Below are positions 49,559 to 56,614 of a stretch of DNA of 64,000 bases, in pieces. A program made the translations under genes and the position numbers. The DNA lies in assembly GCA_934757855.1 (NCBI GenBank), contig CAKVLR010000001.1, positions 124,001 through 188,000 on the forward strand, read 5' to 3'. This stretch comes from an uncultured Clostridia bacterium (GTDB lineage: Bacteria > Bacillota > Clostridia > Christensenellales > UBA1242). Numbering within the stretch: position 1 is the stretch's first letter; each line of letters begins with the position of its first letter. Below the pieces are notes generated by a model. The model saw only the letters and a list, made by a program, of their open reading frames with translations, searched no databases and was not told the DNA's origin.

Positions 49559-49599
49559 AGTACTATGCATAGTACTATGCAATCAATTTTACGCATAGT
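49559..49599. promoter_or_regulatory. Cluster of ACTATGC sites with an 18-bp perfect palindrome upstream of ftsAZ
   Basis: AGTACTATGCATAGTACT (49559–49576) is perfectly self-complementary. The heptamer ACTATGC occurs four times here, at 49562–49568, 49567–49573 (minus), 49574–49580 and 49593–49599 (minus). The last is part of ACTATGCGTAAAATT on the minus strand (49585–49599). The 333-bp gap upstream of ftsA otherwise holds the ftsA promoter and one terminator. A protein-binding site is inferred. Confidence 0.45.
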
Positions 49600-49633
49600 T
49601 TGTGGCTAAAAATCTGCATTTCGCAAATTTTTT

Positions 49634-49675
49634 AAAAATAAAAAGGCAGGACAAATATTACTTTATCCTACCTTA
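49634..49675 (-). terminator. Terminator after the Tic20/DUF4870-like gene
   Basis: On the minus strand, AAGGTAGGA pairs with TCCTGCCTT (one T·G) and is followed by TTTATTTTT, about 19 nt past the stop at 49694. Confidence 0.75.
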
Positions 49676-49693
49676 CAAATAGTATCAAAATTA

Positions 49694-50206
49694 TTATTTC
49701 CACTTAATAATTGTGAGTTTGCCAATAATTGGTAGTGTCTTTGCCCTACCGTGAGCAGAGCCATACATTCCCCAAAAGATACCTATTATATGGAATATAA
49801 CGATTACAGGAATTGCCCAAATATTCACATTCGGTATAAAGGCAAATGCTAAATATAGTACTGCCATAGTTATCCATAACAAGAGTGATTGATTTGCGTG
49901 AAAACGCGCAAAAGGCTCTTTTTTGCAAAAAATCAAAGGCAAGAAAAATAACAAGTACGACAAACACGCTACCAACTCAATCACAGGTTTGCTATTATTA
50001 ATATATGATTTGCTTACATCTTTATCAAAAGTGTCATTTGTAGTTTTTGAAGTATCATTTGCAGTATTTTCTTGCACAACACCAGCAGACTCACCTGTCT
50101 TTTTGATACTTTCATTTTCTTTTTTTGCAGACACTACCCTGCTTGATTTTTGCGACTTTTTACCCGCTCTACTTTTTGCGTTTTTTTCATTAATTTTATC
50201 TGCCAT
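49694..50206 (-). CDS. DUF4870/Tic20-like small membrane protein
   Basis: The 170-aa protein has a charged, low-complexity N-terminal half (about 1–70, Lys/Ser/Asn-rich). Three hydrophobic helices follow (about 78–97, 108–125 and 130–150). The segment EPFARFHANQSLLLWI matches the RFHA(N)Q signature of DUF4870/Tic20-like proteins. An in-frame ATG four codons upstream overlaps the ribosome-binding site itself; GGAGG followed by ATAGT supports the start at 50206. It has its own terminator. Function unknown; an integral membrane location is clear. Confidence 0.75.
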   Translation of the reverse strand: MADKINEKNAKSRAGKKSQKSSRVVSAKKENESIKKTGESAGVVQENTANDTSKTTNDTFDKDVSKSYINNSKPVIELVACLSYLLFFLPLIFCKKEPFARFHANQSLLLWITMAVLYLAFAFIPNVNIWAIPVIVIFHIIGIFWGMYGSAHGRAKTLPIIGKLTIIKWK

Positions 50207-50256
50207 ACTATCCTCCATTTATATTATAACTATAAACGAAGGTTTTGGCAAACATT

Positions 50257-50931
50257 TTAAATCAATTTTACGATAGCAATAGCAACATTTTGATATGAAG
50301 TGGTTTGCGTACCCGTATTTCTCAAAGTAATAGTTGTTGCATTTTGCGCTGTTATCACTTGGCTACCACCCAGTGTAACAAGTGCATTTGCATCACCCGC
50401 GTTAGAACTTGTGGTATTTGCATCTGTTGTGCCGTTTAATGTGAGAGATAGTACTGCGGGGGTATTAGCGACAGCAATGGTTGCAGTTGCCATCCAGTTG
50501 ATTAAATAAGTGCCAGCGGTAAGGGTAATTGTCGCTGAGCCATCATCATGAGTGATTGCCGTACCGTTGTTGACATTGTCAACTGTAAGTGTAATATCAT
50601 TGTTTACTGCGACCGAGTCCGAAGCAACTCGAGAAAAGTTTGCATTGTTTGCTACCGCACCGCTTTCCCCAGTTGGTCCAGTAGGACCTGTAGGGCCTGT
50701 CGGCCCCGTAACGCCAGTTGCTCCTGTTGCACCCGTTGGTCCTGTCGGTCCTGTGCTACCTGTTGCACCAGTCGCCCCCTGCAAACCTAATGGACCTTGT
50801 GGACCCTGAGGACCAGTAGCACCTCTTGGCCCGCGCACTACATATGCTTGAAGCCTTGGGCAAAAAAATGGTTCATTTGGCACATAGCCACCACTACCAC
50901 AACCACAACAGCAATTTTTAAAAATAGGCAT
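50257..50931 (-). CDS. BclA-like collagen-repeat protein, probable spore surface
   Basis: The 224-aa protein has a Cys-rich N-terminus (CCCGCG, residues 7–12), then 19 uninterrupted Gly-X-Y triplets (34–90), mostly GPT and GAT. A beta-rich C-terminal domain of about 130 residues resembles the C1q/TNF-like trimerising head of exosporium glycoproteins such as BclA. Thr-rich triplets of this type are typically glycosylated in spore filaments. The ATG at 50931 has AAAGGAG 7 nt upstream. A mother-cell-type promoter candidate lies upstream. There is no Sec signal, as is usual for exosporium proteins assembled from the mother-cell cytoplasm. Confidence 0.8.
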   Translation of the reverse strand: MPIFKNCCCGCGSGGYVPNEPFFCPRLQAYVVRGPRGATGPQGPQGPLGLQGATGATGSTGPTGPTGATGATGVTGPTGPTGPTGPTGESGAVANNANFSRVASDSVAVNNDITLTVDNVNNGTAITHDDGSATITLTAGTYLINWMATATIAVANTPAVLSLTLNGTTDANTTSSNAGDANALVTLGGSQVITAQNATTITLRNTGTQTTSYQNVAIAIVKLI

Positions 50932-50978
50932 ATTATTTCTCCTTTACAAAATAGACACGCCCGACCTGCCTATATGGC

Positions 50979-51005
50979 AGTTTATGAAAAAATTTTTGTA
51001 TTTGT
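50979..51005 (-). promoter_or_regulatory. Candidate sigma-K-like promoter of the collagen-like gene
   Basis: On the minus strand, ACA lies 16 nt upstream of CATAAACT, fitting the loose sigma-K pattern (AC … CATAnnnT). An inverted repeat CTGCC-TATAT-GGCAG (50966–50980) touches the -10. The consensus is weak, so this is tentative. Confidence 0.3.
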
Positions 51006-51012
51006 GAAAATC

Positions 51013-51039
51013 AAAAAATAAAAAGCCCTACGGCTTTTT
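51013..51039 (-). terminator. Terminator after the 244-aa orphan gene
   Basis: On the minus strand, AAAAAGCC pairs with GGCTTTTT, followed by ATTTTTT, 6 nt past the stop at 51045. Confidence 0.75.
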
Positions 51040-51044
51040 GGCAC

Positions 51045-51779
51045 TTACATACACGCTTGCAAATCATTTTCTTTTTGAATACTCTCCAACAACTCACTAG
51101 TCTTGCAACCAGCATTTTTGTAATAAGTGAATTTACCAAAATCTAGCCTATCTAAATTATCAAATTGTACATCAGCGGTTGCACGCAATTTTAGTTCAGT
51201 AAGCAAATTGTTTTTAAATTCCATACCGTAGTAATCAAGGTGATTCAATTTGCTTTCTAAATCATATTTTGCAGACTGGTAAAACATATTTGGGTTGTAT
51301 TGTTGCAGAATATGTGTAATTCCCTCAAAAAACTCATCGGCTTGCTTGTCAAATTCTTGCCAACTGCCCGCATTTTTGTTTTCTGCATACAACGCAACAA
51401 TGTGGCTTGTGTCATTTTTATTTGTTAATTTTGAAATAGTGATGGTCGTTTCTTCATTATTTAGCATAGAATTTTCTAATAAAAATCTAATCAAATTTTG
51501 GCTGTTATTATCTATTGAAAATGCAATATAAGAATTGTAATTTTCTATTTGGAGAGGGTTCTCGTAAAGTTGCTCACGCGTGAGAAAAAAGTATGGCATA
51601 TTGAGATGATACTCAACAAACTCATCATAATTTTCAAAAAAATGCCCCGCGCAACACGCAAAAGTCTTGATTTTGTGGTCTAAACAATAAAAAAGTAACT
51701 CTTGCAATTTTTGGTTACCCTCACTAAATGATATAGCATCTTCACGAGTATAATCTTTACCCAAATCACTATAATGCAT
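51045..51779 (-). CDS. 244-aa protein of unknown function
   Basis: The family is not recognised. The protein is soluble and acidic, rich in Tyr, Asn and Glu, with a Cys-Cys pair in KTFACCAGHF (near residue 40) and further Cys at the C-terminus (CKTSEL … QACM). It has no signal peptide. The ATG at 51779 has AGGAGC upstream. It is monocistronic, with a promoter (TTTACT-N17-TACAAT) and terminator of its own, immediately downstream of the tRNA-Thr gene. Confidence 0.65.
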   Translation of the reverse strand: MHYSDLGKDYTREDAISFSEGNQKLQELLFYCLDHKIKTFACCAGHFFENYDEFVEYHLNMPYFFLTREQLYENPLQIENYNSYIAFSIDNNSQNLIRFLLENSMLNNEETTITISKLTNKNDTSHIVALYAENKNAGSWQEFDKQADEFFEGITHILQQYNPNMFYQSAKYDLESKLNHLDYYGMEFKNNLLTELKLRATADVQFDNLDRLDFGKFTYYKNAGCKTSELLESIQKENDLQACM

Positions 51780-51809
51780 ATAATTGCTCCTAAACTTTAC
51801 TTTTGCCTT

Positions 51810-51838
51810 ATTGTAACATAAAATTTTGAATTAGTAAA
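51810..51838 (-). promoter_or_regulatory. Promoter of the 244-aa orphan gene
   Basis: Minus-strand TTTACT, 17-nt spacer, TACAAT, 31 nt upstream of the ATG at 51779. Confidence 0.55.
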
Positions 51839-51847
51839 ATGTTTAAA

Positions 51848-51876
51848 ATAAAAAATACCCTTATTAGGATATTTTT
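51848..51876 (-). terminator. Terminator after tRNA-Thr
   Basis: On the minus strand, AAAAAATATCC pairs with GGGTATTTTTT around the loop TAATAA, directly after the encoded CCA. Confidence 0.75.
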
Positions 51877-51952
51877 TGGAGCTGATGATGGGGGTCGAAC
51901 CCACGACCTGTTGATTACGAATCAACTGCTCTACCAACTGAGCCACATCAGC
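51877..51952 (-). tRNA. tRNA-Thr (anticodon CGU)
   Basis: A complete cloverleaf: 7-bp acceptor GCTGATG/CATCAGC, D-arm GCTC/GAGC, anticodon arm GTTGA-TTCGTAA-TCAAC with anticodon CGT at 51917–51919, and T-arm GTGGG-TTCGACC-CCCAT with one G·U pair. The 3' CCA is encoded. It decodes the ACG threonine codon. Its promoter and first 19 nt also occur in the repeat upstream. Confidence 0.97.
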
Positions 51953-52169
51953 ATACAACTTATCTTATACCTTGACTTTTCCTTTCGTTGAAGTTTTCGT
52001 TTTTAGGTAGAGCCCGAGGCTCTTCCGTCGATATTCCATATCTCCCGCTTTGGCTAAAAACTTGCCACTGGCAACTTTTCTTCACGCGTCGCGCCAACTG
52101 AGCCACATCAGCATACAAATTGTCTTATACCTTGATTTTTCTTTTCGTTGAAGTTTTCGTTTTTAGGTA
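51934..52169 (-). repeat. 76-bp direct repeat duplicating the tRNA-Thr promoter and 5' end, with 84-bp insert
   Basis: Positions 51934–52009 and 52094–52169 match at 72 of 76 bases. Each copy contains the first 19 nt of tRNA-Thr, its leader and its promoter. The 84 bp between them (52010–52093) carry two small inverted repeats, GAGCC-CGA-GGCTC and TTGCC-ACT-GGCAA, and are higher in GC than the surroundings. The upstream copy is not followed by the rest of a tRNA. Confidence 0.85.
51964..51992 (-). promoter_or_regulatory. Promoter of tRNA-Thr
   Basis: Minus-strand TTCAAC, 17-nt spacer, TATAAG, ending 11 nt before the mature 5' end at 51952. The same promoter is repeated at 52124–52152. Confidence 0.6.
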
Positions 52170-52246
52170 AAATACTTTTTGTGTTTTTTGCTTGGCGATA
52201 ATTTAATTATATCACAAAACTTGCGTTTATACAATCATTTTAAAGC

Positions 52247-52273
52247 AAAAAAAGAGCATTAAACTTGCTCTTT
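52247..52273 (-). terminator. Terminator overlapping the end of plsC
   Basis: On the minus strand, AAAGAGCA pairs with TGCTCTTT, followed by TTTT. Its first arm lies inside the last codons of the acyltransferase gene. Confidence 0.75.
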
Positions 52274-52999
52274 GTTTTGTTGTTTTAACATTTTTTGTTC
52301 TTTTGCTAATTTTTTGCGTTCGCGTTTTGCACGCCTTTTATTGTCTTTTTCAATAGTATGTTGAAGTTGCTTGTTATATTTTGCAAGTTGTTTTGGGGTT
52401 AATGAATTTTCGTAATCGGTCTTTAATTTCCACATTTCATCCATAACTTTTGTGCTTACTTCGCTCAAAACTTCTTTTGTTGGGCGCTGTCCTGCATATG
52501 CCTCCATGGAAATGGGTTCACCGATTATGATTTTATTCATTTTGAAAAATTCAGGTTTCTTCACCATATACATAGGCACGATAGGTGCATTAGTTTTGAG
52601 CGCAAAAAGTGCCATTCCGTTTTTTAGCGCAACTGCTTCATCTAATGAGTCTTTGCGCGTGCCCTCTGGAAAAATTAGCAAATGATTGTCATCATTTAAT
52701 ACTTTTAGCACTGTACGCACGGTAGTTGTGCTTAAATCTTGTCTATTGACTGGTATTGCGCCTAAATTTTTCAACACTTTTGCATTAAGCCTTTTATCAA
52801 ACAAAGTATGCTTTGCCAGTACATACGGCATACGATAACGGCATACATCAAAAACGATTACATCGAAATTTGACCTATGATTGCACGCAAGCACCGCACG
52901 CCCTTTTGGCATATTTTGCTTACCTACAACTTTTGTTGGTAAAATTAATCTTGCGATAGGTGCAATCAAGCACCAGCAAAATCTATAAAAAAATCCCAT
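52259..52999 (-). CDS. plsC: 1-acyl-sn-glycerol-3-phosphate acyltransferase
   Basis: The 246-aa membrane-associated enzyme transfers a fatty acyl chain to lysophosphatidic acid, making phosphatidic acid for phospholipid synthesis. The catalytic NHxxxxD motif is NHRSNFD (40–46). The substrate-binding block FPEGTR is at 110–115, with GAIPVNRQ (80–87) between them. The N-terminus is hydrophobic. The C-terminal about 45 residues are very Lys/Arg/Gln-rich. The ATG at 52999 follows GGAGGACAAGAGG. It starts 14 nt after the rluB stop and ends the operon. Confidence 0.88.
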   Translation of the reverse strand: MGFFYRFCWCLIAPIARLILPTKVVGKQNMPKGRAVLACNHRSNFDVIVFDVCRYRMPYVLAKHTLFDKRLNAKVLKNLGAIPVNRQDLSTTTVRTVLKVLNDDNHLLIFPEGTRKDSLDEAVALKNGMALFALKTNAPIVPMYMVKKPEFFKMNKIIIGEPISMEAYAGQRPTKEVLSEVSTKVMDEMWKLKTDYENSLTPKQLAKYNKQLQHTIEKDNKRRAKRERKKLAKEQKMLKQQNKEQV

Positions 53000-53013
53000 T
53001 TCCTCTTGTCCTC

Positions 53014-53721
53014 CTATAATGAGGTAATGTATTTTATCTCATCTTCTGTCAAATCGCGCGAATGTCCGACCGGCAAATCACCTAATGTTAAATCACCAAA
53101 TTGCATTCGTTTCAGTACAACTACTTTGCTATCTACTGCCTCAAACATTCTGCGAATTTGCCTATTTTTACCCTCGTGAATTACTACTTTATATGTAGAT
53201 TGACCGTGTTTTGTGTGTAGCAAGTCAACTTTTGCATTGCTTGTCACAAAACCACCTATATCTACACCATTGCGCAAAGCATCAACTTGCGCTTTCGTTA
53301 ATTCACCATCAATGGTCGCAAGATAAGTTTTTTCCAACTCAAAACTAGGGTGAATAAGTTTTTGAGCGGTATCGCCATCGTTTGTAAACAACAACAACCC
53401 GCTTGTGTTGTAGTCTAGCCTACCGACAGGATAAATTCGCTTTTTTGTCTTTGGCAAGCAGTCCATAACTGTTCTTCTTCCTTGTGGGTCTTTGACCGTT
53501 GTCACTGTGCCTGTGGGCTTATTTAGCATAATATAGACATACTCGCCTTTAATTCGTATAGGTTTGTTGTCTAATGTCACCAAATCTTTGTTTACATCAA
53601 CTTGTGTACCCATTTTCTTTACAACTCTCGCATTAACGCGCACACGCCCTTTTGCGATAATCTCATCGCACTTTCGCCTACTATCTACGCCTGCAAGTGC
53701 CATAAACTTATTTAATCTCAT
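53014..53721 (-). CDS. rluB: RluB-type 23S rRNA pseudouridine synthase
   Basis: The 235-aa enzyme isomerises a uridine in ribosomal RNA. It has an N-terminal S4 RNA-binding domain (MRLNKFMALAGVDSRRKCDEIIAKGRVRVN, 1–60). The RsuA/RluB/E/F catalytic domain follows, with GRLDYNTSGLLLFTNDG and catalytic Asp 103. The conserved RQIRRMFEAV is near 187. The size and motifs fit RluB best, although RsuA-family members are hard to separate by eye. It lies 25 nt downstream of the carboxypeptidase gene. Confidence 0.88.
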   Translation of the reverse strand: MRLNKFMALAGVDSRRKCDEIIAKGRVRVNARVVKKMGTQVDVNKDLVTLDNKPIRIKGEYVYIMLNKPTGTVTTVKDPQGRRTVMDCLPKTKKRIYPVGRLDYNTSGLLLFTNDGDTAQKLIHPSFELEKTYLATIDGELTKAQVDALRNGVDIGGFVTSNAKVDLLHTKHGQSTYKVVIHEGKNRQIRRMFEAVDSKVVVLKRMQFGDLTLGDLPVGHSRDLTEDEIKYITSL

Positions 53722-53746
53722 ACAATTTAGCCTCGTTTCAAACTTG

Positions 53747-54901
53747 TTAAACTCCCCAGTGTTCCAAAATATCTTTTAACTTATCTTTCAACAACTTAGA
53801 GCCTACCTCATCTATTGTATAGATTTTTTCACTAAAAATCAAGCGTTTACCGTAATAAACTTCGACTTTGCCTATTTCTTGTTCATTTTTTACGGGAGCA
53901 AACAATTTTTCTGGCAAATCATAAACTATCTTTAATTGAGAGTGTTCTTCCTCGGTTAATGCAAGTTTTAAGCCTTTTTTAGAAAAAACTTGAATACTCG
54001 ACACATCTCCATTTTCCAATGGCAAATCGGCTATATATTTGTATGGTTCTAGCACTACATAACTTTTGTATTTCTCACAAACAGCATTTAACATATCAGC
54101 ACTTTCTTCAAACATAGGTCCGCAATTTAACACTACACACACAACACGCAAGCCATCTCTTTCGACCGCACTAACCAAACACCTACCAGCCTTTGTGGTA
54201 AAACCAGTTTTTACACCTATGCACCCTTCCAAACTATTTAAAAGTCTATTTTTATTTGCTAAAAATCTTGTTCCTTCTTCTCTACTAGGAATTTTGATAT
54301 TTTTAGTAGAAACAATTTGAGCAAAGTCTTTGTTATTGAGAGCGTATGCAGTTATTTTTGCCAAATCTCTTGCTGTTGTGTAATGGTCAGGGTTATCAAG
54401 CCCGTGAGGGTTGGCAAAATTTGTATTCTCCGCCCCCGCGCGCAAAGCGGTTTCATTCATAAGGTTACAAAAATTTTCTATATCTCCGCCTATATAGATA
54501 GCAAGAGCAACGGCTGAGTCATTACCACTACGCAACATTAACCCATAAAGTAGGTCGCGCACAGACAATTCCTCACCCTCACGCAAATATATACTCGTTC
54601 CCTCAATACCTACTGCCCTTTTATCTACCTTGACAATAGCATCTAAGTCTTTACAATTCTCTATAACCGTTATAGCGGTAGCAATCTTTGTAGTACTTGC
54701 CATTGCGCGTTTTGTATCTGCATTTTTTTCATAAAATACACGCCCACTATCTGCATCAAATACAAAAGCCGACCCAGCACTACTCCCTACACTGATACTA
54801 GCATTTGGTAATTCTATATCAGCATTAACCTCAATATCGGTCATAAACACGCACAGGCTACATAAAATAGCAAACACACTACATAACAAAAATTTTTTCA
54901 T
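53747..54901 (-). CDS. D-alanyl-D-alanine carboxypeptidase (S11 penicillin-binding protein)
   Basis: The 384-aa exported enzyme trims D-Ala from peptidoglycan stem peptides. It has a signal peptide (about 1–27), the catalytic SxxK as STTK (69–72), SGN (125–127) and KTG (231–233), and a DacA/DacF-type C-terminal beta domain. A GTG three codons earlier is in frame, but it overlaps the ytfJ stop; the ATG at 54901 follows that stop by one base and has a GGTG site. Placement after ytfJ suggests the sporulation-linked DacB/DacF group that adjusts spore cortex cross-linking. The spmA/spmB genes that commonly follow are absent here. Confidence 0.92.
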   Translation of the reverse strand: MKKFLLCSVFAILCSLCVFMTDIEVNADIELPNASISVGSSAGSAFVFDADSGRVFYEKNADTKRAMASTTKIATAITVIENCKDLDAIVKVDKRAVGIEGTSIYLREGEELSVRDLLYGLMLRSGNDSAVALAIYIGGDIENFCNLMNETALRAGAENTNFANPHGLDNPDHYTTARDLAKITAYALNNKDFAQIVSTKNIKIPSREEGTRFLANKNRLLNSLEGCIGVKTGFTTKAGRCLVSAVERDGLRVVCVVLNCGPMFEESADMLNAVCEKYKSYVVLEPYKYIADLPLENGDVSSIQVFSKKGLKLALTEEEHSQLKIVYDLPEKLFAPVKNEQEIGKVEVYYGKRLIFSEKIYTIDEVGSKLLKDKLKDILEHWGV

Positions 54902-54902
54902 T

Positions 54903-55331
54903 TTAATCACCTTTTTTGGTTTTCTTTATCTCTTTTTTTGCCAAAGACTTTAAATACTCGCTAAGTCCGTCACCGATTTTACTCATTACACTTGACCACG
55001 CGTTTTTATTTTGCATAGTAATCAACTGATGTTCACCCTTATTTACAATCAAAAAGCCCATTGGCTCTGCTGTAAATCCCGCACCTGTACCACCAGCAAA
55101 CGGATAACAATTTCCAGCTTTGCGAACAATTATTTTGTTTGCATATTGTCCTCCGCCCGACACAAGTCCTACCGTTACCTTGATAATAGGATAAGCCACT
55201 ACGCCTTCCCCCATATTTATAGCGCTACCGATAATTGTATCCATATCCACAAACGACTTGACACTTTGCAAAGCATCTGCTACCAAACTTGCTATTGGAT
55301 TGTTAGCATCTTTCTCTTGATAATCTTTCAT
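54903..55331 (-). CDS. ytfJ: GerW/YtfJ-family sporulation protein
   Basis: The 142-aa protein matches the GerW/YtfJ family. Typical features are a short N-terminal helix with NPIASLVADALQSVKSFVDMDTIIG, then GVVAYPIIKVTVGLVSGGG, and GGTGAGFTAEPMGFLIV near 80–95. In Bacillus this spore protein affects L-alanine germination. The ATG at 55331 overlaps the end of the DUF2953 gene by 29 nt, which indicates translational coupling. A DUF2953–YtfJ pair is the same arrangement as ytfI–ytfJ in Bacillus. Confidence 0.92.
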   Translation of the reverse strand: MKDYQEKDANNPIASLVADALQSVKSFVDMDTIIGSAINMGEGVVAYPIIKVTVGLVSGGGQYANKIIVRKAGNCYPFAGGTGAGFTAEPMGFLIVNKGEHQLITMQNKNAWSSVMSKIGDGLSEYLKSLAKKEIKKTKKGD

Positions 55332-55893
55332 ATAACCTTACCATCCTTTTTGTTAATCTTCTTGCTCTACATAGCCCCGCAATTATTACTAGCGGGGTGA
55401 TGACTACATTTGTCTTAAATGTTGTTTTGAGTTGATTTTCGGTAGTAATTGTTTCGACATCAATATAAGTTTTTATTTCGCCTTTTTTGGTAAACAAAGC
55501 ACCTAAAACCGCATACAAAAAATCTAACACGCTACCGCCTATCATACTAGGCACAAAAGCATCGTTTTCTTTGCCAACCGTTACAAATACATTTATTTGG
55601 CGAATAATCAAAAACTTGAATATGGATTTTACAAAAAATTCACCAAATATCATTTGCGGGTCAATTAGTTTAATCGGCACTTCTTTTTCTTTACCTTTGC
55701 GCTTGATTATCGTAATTACCGCTTTTTTTACTTGCACTTGAAAACATATGATAGGTATGCCCCAAAAAGTTAGCATCACGACACCTAGATTTTCTTTCAT
55801 ATTGAAATAAACATTCGCTCCAAAGAAAATCGGCAACAAAAGCAAAAATGTAACGACGCTTAAAACTATCAAAACTACATAATACCATTGCAT
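55303..55893 (-). CDS. DUF2953 protein (YtfI-like)
   Basis: The protein is 196 aa from the ATG at 55893. It begins with a membrane helix (MQWYYVVLIVLSVVTFLLLLPIFF), followed by a beta-rich region with FNMKENLGVVMLTFWGIPI and a basic K-rich strand, the DUF2953 pattern. A later amphipathic region (VVITPLVIIAGLCRARR) precedes a basic C-terminus. The open frame extends upstream to 56154, but that part overlaps scpB and a terminator, so the internal start is preferred. The ribosome-binding site is poor, which leaves the exact start uncertain. DUF2953 genes typically precede ytfJ. Confidence 0.75.
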   Translation of the reverse strand: MQWYYVVLIVLSVVTFLLLLPIFFGANVYFNMKENLGVVMLTFWGIPIICFQVQVKKAVITIIKRKGKEKEVPIKLIDPQMIFGEFFVKSIFKFLIIRQINVFVTVGKENDAFVPSMIGGSVLDFLYAVLGALFTKKGEIKTYIDVETITTENQLKTTFKTNVVITPLVIIAGLCRARRLTKRMVRLYERLSRERC

Positions 55894-55949
55894 AATGCTA
55901 TTATTTGAGAAAAATTTAAAATAATTCACTAAACTTGCAAGTTTTTTAC

Positions 55950-55982
55950 AAAAAAAGAAAACAAGCAGTAATTTGCCTGTTT
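55950..55982 (-). terminator. Terminator after scpB
   Basis: On the minus strand, AAACAGGCA pairs with TGCTTGTTT (one G·T), with a 6-nt loop, followed by TCTTTTTTT. It separates the scp operon from DUF2953–ytfJ. A weak promoter (TTGCAA-N16-TAAATT) follows at 55913–55940. Confidence 0.65.
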
Positions 55983-55993
55983 CAATAAATTTA

Positions 55994-56614
55994 TTAAGCC
56001 TTATTTGATATAGTTGTGCTTTCTTCGCCTTCTTCAAGCGGTACAACTTCAAACTCGTTGTAAATTGAATCATTTTCAGTACCAGCATAAAGCACTTTGA
56101 TTTGAGCAAGCAACTCCTCATATTTGGGCAACTGTTCCAAACTTTCCAACTCAAACCTCTTTAAAAATTCATCAGTTGTGCCAAAAAGCAAAGGTTTACC
56201 TACTACATCTTTTCTACCGACCACTTCAATTAGATTGTGTTGCAACAAAAGTTGAATAGCATAATCACTGCTTACGCCTCGTATATTTTCAATTTCAAGT
56301 CTAGTGATAGGCTGTTGATATGCAATTATAGCCACCGTTTCTAGTGCGGTCTTTGTAAGAGCGCGTTCGCGAATAGGATTTAACACAACGCTAATCGGGT
56401 CTGCAAGTTCTGGATTGGTGCAAAATTGCAATTTATGCTTGTATGTAATCACTTGAATACCGCTATCTTCGTTGTATTTTTCTTTTAAAATAGCGATAGC
56501 TTCGTTTATGTCTTGCTCGCTTACTTCTAGTTTTTCGGCAATATCGTTAATCTCCACACCATTGCCTGCAACAAACATAATCCCCTCAATTATACTCGGT
56601 AAATTCTTCTGCAT
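55994..56614 (-). CDS. scpB: Segregation and condensation protein B
   Basis: The 206-aa winged-helix partner of SMC–ScpA in chromosome condensation. The family motif PSIIEGIMFVAGNGVEINDIA is at the N-terminus. KTALETVAIIAYQQPITRLEIENIRGV (about 90–116) is the ScpB signature, followed by GRKDVVGKPLLFGTTDEFLKRF. GAGGTG precedes the ATG at 56614. It overlaps the end of scpA by 29 nt. Confidence 0.95.
   Translation of the reverse strand: MQKNLPSIIEGIMFVAGNGVEINDIAEKLEVSEQDINEAIAILKEKYNEDSGIQVITYKHKLQFCTNPELADPISVVLNPIRERALTKTALETVAIIAYQQPITRLEIENIRGVSSDYAIQLLLQHNLIEVVGRKDVVGKPLLFGTTDEFLKRFELESLEQLPKYEELLAQIKVLYAGTENDSIYNEFEVVPLEEGEESTTISNKA

Larger units (their letters stand above)
51780..52258. 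other. 479-bp intergenic region with tRNA and repeat
   Basis: It contains the promoter of the 244-aa gene, the tRNA-Thr gene with its promoter and terminator, a 76-bp direct repeat pair around an 84-bp insert, and most of the plsC terminator. No protein-coding gene is apparent. Confidence 0.7.

Noticed and set aside
50552..50809. Plus-strand Gly/Pro/Val frame opposite the collagen-like gene
   Set aside because: The repeat pattern is the antisense of the Gly-X-Y triplets. The minus-strand frame has a start site and a sensible head domain.
52094..52169. A second tRNA gene in the upstream repeat
   Set aside because: Only the first 19 nt of the tRNA are present; the anticodon, T-arm and acceptor 3' side are missing.
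55894..56154. Longer N-terminus for the DUF2953 protein
   Set aside because: It would overlap scpB and read through a terminator hairpin, and the added residues do not fit the family.
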